This document shows, piece by piece, positions 7,559 to 13,815 of a stretch of 18,741 nt of DNA. The stretch spans positions 1 through 18,741 of the forward strand of contig JAEMQE010000041.1 of assembly GCA_022758945.1 (NCBI GenBank). Reading direction: 5' to 3'. Source of the stretch: Lentimicrobium sp. GTDB taxonomy: Bacteria; Bacteroidota; Bacteroidia; Flavobacteriales; Flavobacteriaceae. The notes beneath the pieces were generated by a model that did no database searches, was not told the origin of the DNA, and saw only the letters and a list, made by a program, of their open reading frames with translations. The translations under genes and the position numbers were made by a program. How positions within the stretch are numbered: position 1 is the first letter of the stretch; each line of letters begins with the position of its first letter.

Positions 7559-9195
7559 CACATTTTCAGGATGCTTTTGTACTCGGAGCTATTGCTCAAA
7601 ACACTAGTTGCTTTCTTGATTTCTGAGTTGTTTTTTAGGTAATATTGATACAAACCTTCCTGATATTGATACCGTTTAATGATTTCGTCAAGGATTAAAT
7701 TCTTGATTTCTTTTTGGTTTTTATCCAATGAGTTTTCTTCGCTTTTTTGAAGCGCGGTGAGTAATTGCTGGTATTCCGAGTTAATACTTTCGTCAACTTT
7801 TTCTTTTTTGGCTATAACCAAAGTGTTTTTCAAAGCGAGTTCAGTTTCTGTGTCGAAGGAGAATTTTTGGGCTTTTAAAAACTGTTTAAAATCTTGGAAA
7901 TCAGCATCAGAAAACGTTGGAATTTGATTCCCTAAATTAGGATTCTTGTAATAATAGGCAGTTGCATAATTAAAAATCCCATCGTTTTTTAGCAAGGCTT
8001 CCGTAATTGGACTTGTTTTCGTTTCTTCTAGTTCGATGTCAGGTTGAATGCCGCCGCCATCATAAACGGTTCTGCCTTTACGGGTTTTGAAAGCGTTATA
8101 ATTCTTAGCTTCGGTTTTTGTGGCGACTCCGTTTTTGTCTTTATGAGCATAATCCAAAGCCTGAATACATCTTCCCGAAGGTGTGTAATAACGAGAAATT
8201 GTGACTTTTAATTGGGTTCCATAAGTCAAATCGACCGGTCTTTGTACCAATCCTTTTCCGAAACTTCGGCTACCGACTATTACCGCACGATCTAAGTCTT
8301 GTAAAGCTCCTGAAACAATTTCTGATGCCGATGCACTTTTTCCGTTGACAAGAATAACGAGTGGAATTTCAGTATCTATAGGTTCTCTAGCGGTTTTATA
8401 GGTATTGTTGTGCTTTTCAATTTTCGATTTGGTGGTTACGATTGTTTCGTTTTTTGGAACAAATAAATTGCAAATACTTACGGCTTCGTTCAAAAGTCCC
8501 CCAGGATTTCCTCTTAAATCTAGGATAATTCTATCAGCACCTTCTCTTTTTAATTGTTCCAATGCTTCCTTGGTTTCAAGTGAGGCTTTTTGGTTAAAAC
8601 GAGATAAAACGATATAACCGGTTTTGTCATCAATTTTTCCAAAAAATGGAACTGATTTTATGGCAACTTCGTCAAGAATAATTTGAGCCGAGTTTGTTTT
8701 GCCTTGGCGGATGTATTTAACATCGACTTTAGTATTTTTTGCACCTCTAAAAAGCTGTGAAGCATCGTCTTTGAAATCAGATAATAAAATATCGCCAATT
8801 TGGATTATTTCGTCACCAGCTTTAAGTCCAGCTTTGTCTGCAGGGAAATTTTTATAGGGTTCACGAATGATTAATTTGTCCTCTTTTCGAGTAACCGAAG
8901 CGCCAATTCCGGTATATTCACCAGTGTTGTTTATTTTAAATTTTAGAACGTCCTGCTCATTAAAATAAACAGTATATGGATCAAGACTGGCCAACATTCC
9001 CTTGATAGCTTTGTCCATTAAATCGCCAGGATTTGTCTCGTCGACATAGTTTTTATTCAGCTCTTTAAAAAGCGTTGTGAATATTTCTACTTGTTTGGCA
9101 ATTTCAAAAAAATCGTCTTTGAAACTAACGCCAACAAACAAAAAGGCTGAAGCTACAATTGGAATTATGTATTTTTTTTTGAAAGGAGAAGTCAT
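7558..9195 (-). CDS. S41 family C-terminal processing peptidase
   Basis: Periplasmic serine protease of the CtpA/Prc family, which trims or degrades proteins from the C-terminus. The 545-residue product begins with a signal anchor or signal peptide (about 9-24). A PDZ domain covers about 90-165 (GIGASVTRKEDKLIIREPY, then GLKAGDEIIQIGD). The catalytic core holds LDLRGNPGGLL (225-235), NGKSASASEI with the predicted nucleophile S289, and SFGKGLVQ with the general base K314. The S-to-K spacing of 25 equals that of E. coli Prc (S452/K477), which supports the assignment. The C-terminal 150 residues are charged and helical. It lies 77 bases downstream of rnpA, with a small perfect dyad in its leader, and is coupled to the OmpA-like gene. 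Confidence 0.94.
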   Translation of the reverse strand: MTSPFKKKYIIPIVASAFLFVGVSFKDDFFEIAKQVEIFTTLFKELNKNYVDETNPGDLMDKAIKGMLASLDPYTVYFNEQDVLKFKINNTGEYTGIGASVTRKEDKLIIREPYKNFPADKAGLKAGDEIIQIGDILLSDFKDDASQLFRGAKNTKVDVKYIRQGKTNSAQIILDEVAIKSVPFFGKIDDKTGYIVLSRFNQKASLETKEALEQLKREGADRIILDLRGNPGGLLNEAVSICNLFVPKNETIVTTKSKIEKHNNTYKTAREPIDTEIPLVILVNGKSASASEIVSGALQDLDRAVIVGSRSFGKGLVQRPVDLTYGTQLKVTISRYYTPSGRCIQALDYAHKDKNGVATKTEAKNYNAFKTRKGRTVYDGGGIQPDIELEETKTSPITEALLKNDGIFNYATAYYYKNPNLGNQIPTFSDADFQDFKQFLKAQKFSFDTETELALKNTLVIAKKEKVDESINSEYQQLLTALQKSEENSLDKNQKEIKNLILDEIIKRYQYQEGLYQYYLKNNSEIKKATSVLSNSSEYKSILKM

Positions 9196-9211
9196 AATTA
9201 TCGGTTGCTTA

Positions 9212-9229
9212 ATTTTAGAGTACTAAAAT
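9212..9229. repeat. 7-bp perfect dyad upstream of the S41 peptidase gene
   Basis: ATTTTAG (9212-9218) and CTAAAAT (9223-9229) are separated by AGTA. The dyad begins 17 bases before the peptidase ATG, so it could be an operator or a hairpin that affects ribosome access. It has no T-run that would make it a terminator for rnpA. Confidence 0.35.
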
Positions 9230-9272
9230 AGGAATTAATCCCCAATAACAAAGATGGCAAAAAACAATATTT

Positions 9273-9665
9273 TTATTCCTCATTTTTCATTTGGCGAACA
9301 AACTTTTCAAATAATTGAATGGTTTTGGTGTTGATTTCCTCGTAAGTCAGTCTGACTTTGGTTTGATAAAAAAACATCATTGCATATTTTTTGTCCAGAT
9401 TATCAACGAGTAAATGTTTGTTTAATCTGTAAGTTTCTCGAAGCACTCGTTTGAAATAATTGCGATCCACAGCGTTTTTAAAATATTTTTTTGAAACCGA
9501 AACACCCATTTTTAGCTTTTGTTCAGAATCTTCGGGAATGCCATAATCACTTTCCACAAAAACTAGTCTCAAAGGATATTTGGACACGGATTTGCCTTTG
9601 GAAAAAAGCAAATCTATCGTGATTTTACTTTTAATCTTTTCGATTTTTGGATAAGTGAAGTTCAT
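9273..9665 (-). CDS. rnpA: Ribonuclease P protein component
   Basis: Protein subunit of RNase P, which helps the catalytic RNA remove 5' leaders from precursor tRNAs. With the ATG at 9665 the product has 130 residues, close to the usual 110-130. It shows the basic RNR signature as KNAVDRNYFKRVLRE (63-77), preceded by MGVSVSKKYF (53-62), and the family's N-terminal fold (KIKSKITIDLLFSKGKS). A longer frame starts at a TTG at 9686, but the ATG fits the family N-terminus better and leaves a leader of about 30 bases after the promoter element at 9708-9701. The usual neighbour rpmH is not present; the next gene is the S41 peptidase, a neighbourhood I associate with Flavobacteria. Confidence 0.93.
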   Translation of the reverse strand: MNFTYPKIEKIKSKITIDLLFSKGKSVSKYPLRLVFVESDYGIPEDSEQKLKMGVSVSKKYFKNAVDRNYFKRVLRETYRLNKHLLVDNLDKKYAMMFFYQTKVRLTYEEINTKTIQLFEKFVRQMKNEE

Positions 9666-9700
9666 TTTATTTTGAAAATAAATCAAATGTTTTTAAGGAG

Positions 9701-9708
9701 CAAAGGTA
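9701..9708 (-). promoter_or_regulatory. Predicted rnpA promoter, -7 element
   Basis: Minus-strand TACCTTTG at 9708-9701 is an exact TAnnTTTG match, 35 bases before the rnpA ATG. Between it and the divergent promoter at 9769 lies an inverted repeat, CCCTAA (9717-9722) and TTAGGG (9735-9740), that might serve either gene. Confidence 0.5.
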
Positions 9709-9768
9709 CAATTAAACCCTAAACCGCATAATTGTTAGGGATTAAAATCGAACGCTACATTTATTTAT

Positions 9769-9776
9769 TACTTTTG
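9769..9776 (+). promoter_or_regulatory. Predicted promoter -7 element of the first acyltransferase gene
   Basis: TACTTTTG is an exact TAnnTTTG match, 17 bases before the ATG at 9794. The G at 9776 is also the first base of an in-frame GTG, which therefore lies in the promoter rather than in the message. The leader would be about a dozen bases. Confidence 0.5.
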
Positions 9777-9793
9777 TGTGTAATTTTAAGAAA

Positions 9794-10528
9794 ATGAAGA
9801 AAATTTTATTATACCCAATAACACTAATTTATTATCTAGCTTATTTAGTGGTTTTGTGTACTATTCATCCCATTCAGTGGGTTGCCTATACCGTTTTTGG
9901 CGACGAAGGATTAAAAGTATCTTTTGATTATGTGGCTTATTTTACTTTAAAATGCACTCATATTTTAGGCGCGAGATATACTTTTGAAAATAGAGAACTT
10001 ATCCCAAAAAATGTTCCGATAATATTTGTTTCCAATCATCAAAGTTTGTTGGACACAGCTGGAATTATCTGGTATTTGAGACAATTTTATGTTGCTTTTG
10101 TTACCAAAAAAGAATTGGGAAAAGGCATTCCGGCTATTTCTTATAATTTGCGTCACAGCAAATATGTGCTTATTGATAGAGGTAATCCGAAACAAGCTAT
10201 TCCAAAAATAAAATCTCTGGCAGAATACATCGAAAAAGAAAAACGTTCAGCAGTTATTTTTCCAGAAGGGACAAGAAGTAAAACAGGAATTCCAAACGAA
10301 TTTGCCGAAAGTGGATTGAAAATTTTATGTAAATATGCTCCATCGGCTTACATTGTTCCAATAACCATCAATAATTCCTGGAAAGTGTATCAATACGGTT
10401 ATTTTCCTTTAAGCGTTGGTCACCATCTTTTTTTTACGGTTCACAAACCATTAAAAGTCAGCGATTACACCTTCGATGAGATAATGCAGAAAACCAAAAA
10501 CGCTATTATTGAAGGAATAAAAGTTTAA
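9794..10528 (+). CDS. plsC: 1-acyl-sn-glycerol-3-phosphate acyltransferase (copy 1 of a tandem pair)
   Basis: Membrane-associated enzyme predicted to acylate lysophosphatidic acid to phosphatidic acid in phospholipid synthesis. The 244-residue protein has a hydrophobic N-terminal segment (about 4-35) and the PlsC motifs in order: NHQSLLD with the catalytic H82 and D87, then FPEGTRS (156-162), then a VPI block near 188. I start it at ATG 9794, not at the GTG 18 bases earlier, because that GTG overlaps the promoter element. The next gene encodes a paralogue of identical length: hand alignment without gaps gives about 148 of 244 identical residues. An acyl-ACP desaturase follows, which suggests supply and use of modified acyl chains. 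Related acyltransferases that modify ornithine or glycine lipids are a possible alternative. Confidence 0.88.
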   Translation: MKKILLYPITLIYYLAYLVVLCTIHPIQWVAYTVFGDEGLKVSFDYVAYFTLKCTHILGARYTFENRELIPKNVPIIFVSNHQSLLDTAGIIWYLRQFYVAFVTKKELGKGIPAISYNLRHSKYVLIDRGNPKQAIPKIKSLAEYIEKEKRSAVIFPEGTRSKTGIPNEFAESGLKILCKYAPSAYIVPITINNSWKVYQYGYFPLSVGHHLFFTVHKPLKVSDYTFDEIMQKTKNAIIEGIKV

Positions 10529-10643
10529 TTTTTTCGAGCTAATAATCCTTATTTTCTGTAAAAACAACTTTTTAAACAGGAAAGAGAAGAGTTAATAATA
10601 CATTAGCCTTTTTGGAAAAAGCAACTAACAAAAATATATTTCT

Positions 10644-10651
10644 TATTTTTG
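10644..10651 (+). promoter_or_regulatory. Predicted promoter -7 element of the second acyltransferase gene
   Basis: TATTTTTG is an exact TAnnTTTG match in the 139-base gap between the two acyltransferase genes, 16 bases before the ATG at 10668. Position and short leader mirror those of copy 1. A TTTG at 10611-10614 is too far upstream (29 bases) to be a standard -33. Confidence 0.45.
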
Positions 10652-10667
10652 CAAAAATATTTATAAA

Positions 10668-11402
10668 ATGCAAAAAATTATATCTTACCCCATATCCTTT
10701 ATTGCAATTCTATTATTTCTGATAACATTAATTATTTTTCATCCTATACAATGGATTTGTTTTACTATTTTTGGGTATCAGGCACATAAAAAAAGTGTAG
10801 ATTACATGAACTTTTTCTTATTAAGAATTGGACTTGTTTTAGGCACGACCTTTAAAATTGATGGAAGAGAAAGCATTCCGACTGGAGTTCCCATCATTTT
10901 TGTGGCTAACCATCAAGGGATGTATGATATTATTGGAATGATTTGGTTTTTGAGAAAATTTCATCCAAAATTTGTTAGCAAAGTTGAATTAGGGAAAGGA
11001 ATTCCCAGCGTTTCCTATAATTTAAGACACGGAGGCTCGGTTCTTATTGACAGGAAAGATCCAAAACAAGCCATTCCGATGATTAAAGGATTGTCAGAAT
11101 ATATAGAAAAACACAAACGATCAGCGGTAATTTTTCCTGAAGGAACAAGAAGTAAAACAGGTAAACCAAAGGAATTTGCACAAAGCGGCTTGAAAATATT
11201 GTGTAAATATGCGCCTTCAGCTTATGTAGTTCCAATAAGTATCAATAATTCCTGGAAGTTTTTTAAATTTGGAGCTTTCCCTTATGGTTTAGGAAATCAT
11301 ATTACCTTTACCATTCATAAGGCTTTAGCGGTAAAGAATTATACCTTTGAAGAAATAATGGAAAAAACAGAAGGCACTATTGTTCAAGGAATAAAAGTTT
11401 AA
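10668..11402 (+). CDS. plsC: 1-acyl-sn-glycerol-3-phosphate acyltransferase (copy 2 of a tandem pair)
   Basis: Paralogue of the preceding gene with the same 244-residue length and the same motif positions: NHQGMYD with H82 and D87, and FPEGTRS at 156-162. The hydrophobic N-terminal segment (about 4-35) suggests membrane association. Identity to copy 1 is uneven: about 46 of the first 100 residues, but 78 of residues 101-200. The substitutions inside the catalytic block (QSLLD to QGMYD) and the divergent N-terminus may reflect different acyl donors or acceptors. It has its own TAnnTTTG element, so the copies can be expressed separately. The acyl-ACP desaturase gene begins 64 bases downstream. 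Confidence 0.88.
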   Translation: MQKIISYPISFIAILLFLITLIIFHPIQWICFTIFGYQAHKKSVDYMNFFLLRIGLVLGTTFKIDGRESIPTGVPIIFVANHQGMYDIIGMIWFLRKFHPKFVSKVELGKGIPSVSYNLRHGGSVLIDRKDPKQAIPMIKGLSEYIEKHKRSAVIFPEGTRSKTGKPKEFAQSGLKILCKYAPSAYVVPISINNSWKFFKFGAFPYGLGNHITFTIHKALAVKNYTFEEIMEKTEGTIVQGIKV

Positions 11403-11427
11403 AATAGTAATAAATTGTGTATGTTTG
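11398..11427 (+). promoter_or_regulatory. Predicted desaturase promoter
   Basis: TATGTTTG (11420-11427) is an exact TAnnTTTG match; a near -33 TTTA lies at 11398-11401 with an 18-base spacer. The last three bases of the -7 element are TTG, in frame with the downstream gene, which makes a false upstream start. The leader to the ATG at 11467 is about 35 bases. Confidence 0.5.
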
Positions 11428-11466
11428 GGGCAAATCCAAAAACCCAGCACGCAAAACAAGTTAAAT

Positions 11467-12453
11467 ATGTCAATAAAAAATATACGATTAGAAGTAATGC
11501 AACTATTGGAAAAAAATGTCAGCGCTTATGTTGACCAATTTCTAATTCCAGTTGAAAAAATTTGGCAACCTTCGGATTTTTTGCCCAATTCAGAAAGCGA
11601 TACTTTCTTTGAAGAAGTGAAGGAATTGCGCGAAATAGCCAAGGATTTACCTTATGATTTTTGGGTTGCTATGGTTGGTGATACTATCACTGAAGAAGCT
11701 TTGCCAACTTATGAAAACTGGTTGATGGAAGTGGAAGGTGTAGATAATCTAGAAAGAAATGGATGGGCAAAATGGGTTCGACAATGGACTGGAGAAGAAA
11801 ATCGTCATGGAGATTTGCTCAATAAATACCTGTATTTATCAGGTCGTGTGAATATGCGCGAAATTGAAATGACAACACAACATCTTATCAATGACGGATT
11901 CGACATTGGAACCGGAAGAGATCCTTATAAAAACTTTGTGTACACTAGTTTTCAGGAATTAGCGACTTATGTTTCCCATAACAGAGTTTCGCAATTGGCC
12001 AAAAATTACGGAGACAAAAAACTATCCAAAATGTGCAAAATGATTGCGGGCGACGAAATGCGTCATCATCACGCATACAGCGAGTTTGTAAATCAGATTT
12101 TCAAAGTTGATCCAAGCGAAATGATGCTTGCTTTTCAATATATGATGAAGCAAAAAATCGTTATGCCAGCACATTTCTTGAGAGAATCAGGACAAAAAAT
12201 AAGTTCTGCTTTCGAACATTTTTCAGATTCAGCACAGAGAATAGGAGTTTATACCGCAAGCGATTATGTTGATATTATGCAAAAATTAATCGAAAAATGG
12301 CAAATTGATAAAATTTCAGGTTTGACCGATGAAGCCGAAAAAGCAAGAGATTATTTGATGAAATTGCCAGCTAGAATGGCAAGGATTTCAGAGAGATTAG
12401 TTATACCACAAGAGTCGTTTCAATTTAAATGGGTTGAACCAGCAAGAATATAA
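11467..12453 (+). CDS. Acyl-ACP desaturase (soluble diiron, plant stearoyl-ACP desaturase type)
   Basis: Soluble enzyme predicted to put a cis double bond into an acyl chain bound to acyl carrier protein, using O2 and reduced ferredoxin. From the ATG at 11467 it has 328 residues. The diiron ligands of the castor enzyme have clear counterparts: a glutamate in ITEEALP (E76 or E77), EENRH with E111 and H114, the glutamate in SFQELAT (E164), and DEMRHH with E197 and H200. An in-frame TTG at 11425 would add 14 residues but lies inside the promoter element. The gene follows two acyltransferase genes, a sensible setting for unsaturated phospholipids and possibly for cold adaptation. A long AT-rich inverted repeat closes the gene. 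A ferredoxin partner is not in the window. Confidence 0.92.
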   Translation: MSIKNIRLEVMQLLEKNVSAYVDQFLIPVEKIWQPSDFLPNSESDTFFEEVKELREIAKDLPYDFWVAMVGDTITEEALPTYENWLMEVEGVDNLERNGWAKWVRQWTGEENRHGDLLNKYLYLSGRVNMREIEMTTQHLINDGFDIGTGRDPYKNFVYTSFQELATYVSHNRVSQLAKNYGDKKLSKMCKMIAGDEMRHHHAYSEFVNQIFKVDPSEMMLAFQYMMKQKIVMPAHFLRESGQKISSAFEHFSDSAQRIGVYTASDYVDIMQKLIEKWQIDKISGLTDEAEKARDYLMKLPARMARISERLVIPQESFQFKWVEPARI

Positions 12454-12467
12454 TTTTGCTAAATTTT

Positions 12468-12511
12468 AAATGTTGAATTTTGAAGAGGAATAACTTTAAG
12501 ATTCAACATTT
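12468..12511 (+). terminator. Terminator-like inverted repeat after the desaturase gene
   Basis: Perfect 11-base arms AAATGTTGAAT (12468-12478) and ATTCAACATTT (12501-12511) flank a 22-base loop and are followed by further T residues. The stem begins 14 bases after the desaturase stop, fitting a rho-independent terminator, although the stem is AT-rich. A weak -7 candidate for the next gene, TAACTTTA (12491-12498), lies inside the loop. Confidence 0.5.
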
Positions 12512-12528
12512 TTTAATTCTTAATCGCT

Positions 12529-13182
12529 ATGAGTAACGAAAATATAGTCAACAAAACGATTCTTTTTGTAAAGCAAAAACTAGAAAATGCCGAAGGCGGA
12601 CACGACTGGTTTCACATAGAAAGAGTGTTTAAAAACGCAGTTTCAATTTCTGACAACGAAGTTTGTGATGTTACTGTTGTGAAACTCGGAGCATTACTTC
12701 ACGATATTGCCGACAGTAAATTTCACAACGGAGATGAAGCTATTGGTCCAAAAATAGCCCGCGAATTTCTTGAAAACGAAAATGTTGACAAACCTACTAT
12801 TCAGCACGTCATCAATATTATAGAAAATGTCTCTTTTAAAGGTGGAAACACAGAAAGGACATTCTCGTCTATCGAATTGAGTATCGTTCAGGACGCAGAT
12901 CGATTGGATGCCATTGGAGCCATTGGAATTGCAAGAACTTTCAATTACGGAGGTTTTAAAAACAGACCCATATACAATCCGAAAATTGCTCCAAATCTTA
13001 GGATGAGCAAAGAGGAATACAAAAAAAGCGAAGCGCCAACATTGAATCATTTCTACGAAAAACTGTTGCTCTTAAAGGACAAAATGAATACCGAAACCGG
13101 CAAACAAATCGCTCAAGGAAGACATCAGTTTATGATGACTTTCCTATCGCAGTTTTATGCGGAATGGGACGGGGAAAAGTAG
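12529..13182 (+). CDS. HD-domain phosphohydrolase (YedJ/YpgQ type)
   Basis: A 217-residue cytosolic metal-dependent phosphohydrolase, probably acting on nucleotides or related phosphate esters; the substrate cannot be told from sequence. The HD metal ligands are visible: HDWFHIERV (H25, H29), LLHDIADSKF (H58, D59) and VQDADRLDAIGAIGIART (D122/D124). The spacing and the phrase QDADRLDAIGAIG are characteristic of the YedJ/YpgQ group, for which nucleotide hydrolysis has been reported in Bacillus. The ATG at 12529 gives a family-typical N-terminus. It follows the desaturase gene after a terminator-like repeat and is convergent with the next gene across another inverted repeat, so it is probably an independent unit. 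Confidence 0.87.
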   Translation: MSNENIVNKTILFVKQKLENAEGGHDWFHIERVFKNAVSISDNEVCDVTVVKLGALLHDIADSKFHNGDEAIGPKIAREFLENENVDKPTIQHVINIIENVSFKGGNTERTFSSIELSIVQDADRLDAIGAIGIARTFNYGGFKNRPIYNPKIAPNLRMSKEEYKKSEAPTLNHFYEKLLLLKDKMNTETGKQIAQGRHQFMMTFLSQFYAEWDGEK

Positions 13183-13196
13183 GATTTAAGATTATA

Positions 13197-13262
13197 GATT
13201 AACAATTTTAGATTTCAGATGTTCTGTGCTGGTTTTAAATCTAAAATCAGCAATCGTTAATC
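13197..13262. terminator. Long imperfect inverted repeat between convergent genes
   Basis: Outer arms GATTAAC (13197-13203) and GTTAATC (13256-13262) and inner arms TTTTAGATTT (13206-13215) and AAATCTAAAA (13237-13246) are all perfect, with an unequal bulge between them. The element fills the 92-base gap between the stops of the HD gene and the convergent small gene. It probably acts as a bidirectional terminator, and may belong to a dispersed intergenic repeat family. Confidence 0.5.
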
Positions 13263-13274
13263 AAATATCAGCAA

Positions 13275-13670
13275 TCAAATCCCTTTTTCCTTCATTTCCA
13301 AAATCACATCCGAAGCATTCTTGAAAGTTGGTGCTTGTTCAATAATACTTCCCACTCTTTTTTTGTTGAGTTTAAAAGTAATATCGTTTTCTGTTGTAAA
13401 CAGCAATGCCGTCAAAAACGGATTGTTCATATACGGAGCCAAAACAAAAAAAGCTTCTTCCAACGAATGGAAACTTTCTATTTCTTCGGTTTTATAGCGT
13501 GCTGTAATCGAAAGACTTAAAACATCATTATTCAAAACAGGTCGCACGTAAATATTTTTCAATTCAGTGTCACCAATGGTTTTTGCCAAAGTTAATTTGG
13601 CGTAAGTATGGTTTTCGATGCTTTCTTTTACTTTTTCCCAAAATTGGGCAAATACAGGCTGGAAGGACAT
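13275..13670 (-). CDS. Conserved hypothetical protein, 131 residues
   Basis: A small soluble protein of unknown function with no signal peptide or membrane helix. Visible segments are FWEKVKESIENHTYAKLTLA (9-28), KNIYVRPV (38-45), a mixed beta/alpha middle, and LFTTENDITFKLNKKR (89-104) followed by QAPTFKNASD. From memory these resemble the N-terminal region of a family of larger Bacteroidota SAM-dependent methyltransferases (about 390 residues), but the methyltransferase core is absent here. It could be a stand-alone version of that domain or the remnant of a longer gene. The stop at 13275 is followed by an intergenic repeat, not by a recognisable broken continuation. A strong promoter with an overlapping dyad precedes the ATG at 13670, which argues for an expressed gene. 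Confidence 0.75.
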   Translation of the reverse strand: MSFQPVFAQFWEKVKESIENHTYAKLTLAKTIGDTELKNIYVRPVLNNDVLSLSITARYKTEEIESFHSLEEAFFVLAPYMNNPFLTALLFTTENDITFKLNKKRVGSIIEQAPTFKNASDVILEMKEKGI

Positions 13671-13697
13671 ATTTTAATCTTTTTGAGAATGAGGGTA

Positions 13698-13731
13698 CAA
13701 AAATATAATGATTTGATATTACAATATCAAA
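13698..13731 (-). promoter_or_regulatory. Predicted promoter of the 131-residue protein gene
   Basis: On the minus strand a -33 TTTG (13731-13728) is followed after 22 bases by an exact -7 element, TATTTTTG (13705-13698). The ATG at 13670 lies 27 bases beyond the -7 element. This is one of only two promoters in the window with a full -33 match. Confidence 0.6.
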
Positions 13732-13752
13732 AAAGTATAATAATTTGATATT
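13704..13752. promoter_or_regulatory. Operator-like dyad and direct repeat
   Basis: TTTGATATT (13712-13720) and AATATCAAA (13723-13731) form a perfect 9-bp dyad with a 2-base centre, lying between and over the promoter elements. In addition TATAATGATTTGATATT (13704-13720) recurs as TATAATAATTTGATATT (13736-13752), 16 of 17 bases identical. The arrangement suggests a repressor site with an extra upstream copy. No regulator can be named. Confidence 0.45.
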
Positions 13753-13815
13753 TGAAACAATGAATTTAAATAGTTGCGAAACTGAACACTAATTCCTGCC
13801 GATTGAACACTTCTT

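Noticed and set aside
7559..7561. GTG start one codon before the OmpA-like ATG
   Set aside because: ATG 7558 is the stronger codon and gives the common TGATG stop-start overlap; the difference is one residue.
9666..9686. Upstream TTG start adding seven residues to RnpA
   Set aside because: The ATG at 9665 gives the family-like N-terminus and is a stronger start; the extra residues carry no conserved sequence.
9776..9793. GTG start of the first acyltransferase gene
   Set aside because: The GTG overlaps the exact -7 element TACTTTTG, so it should not be in the transcript; the paralogue also starts at the position equal to ATG 9794.
11425..11466. TTG start of the desaturase gene
   Set aside because: The TTG is the end of the -7 element TATGTTTG; ATG 11467 follows with a normal leader.
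12694..13050. Minus-strand frame of 118 codons opposite the HD hydrolase gene
   Set aside because: Antisense to a gene with intact HD metal motifs; no supporting signal.
13182..13275. Frameshifted methyltransferase core downstream of the 131-residue protein
   Set aside because: The space after its stop holds only the inverted repeat and then the convergent HD gene; no SAM-binding motif was seen in any frame.
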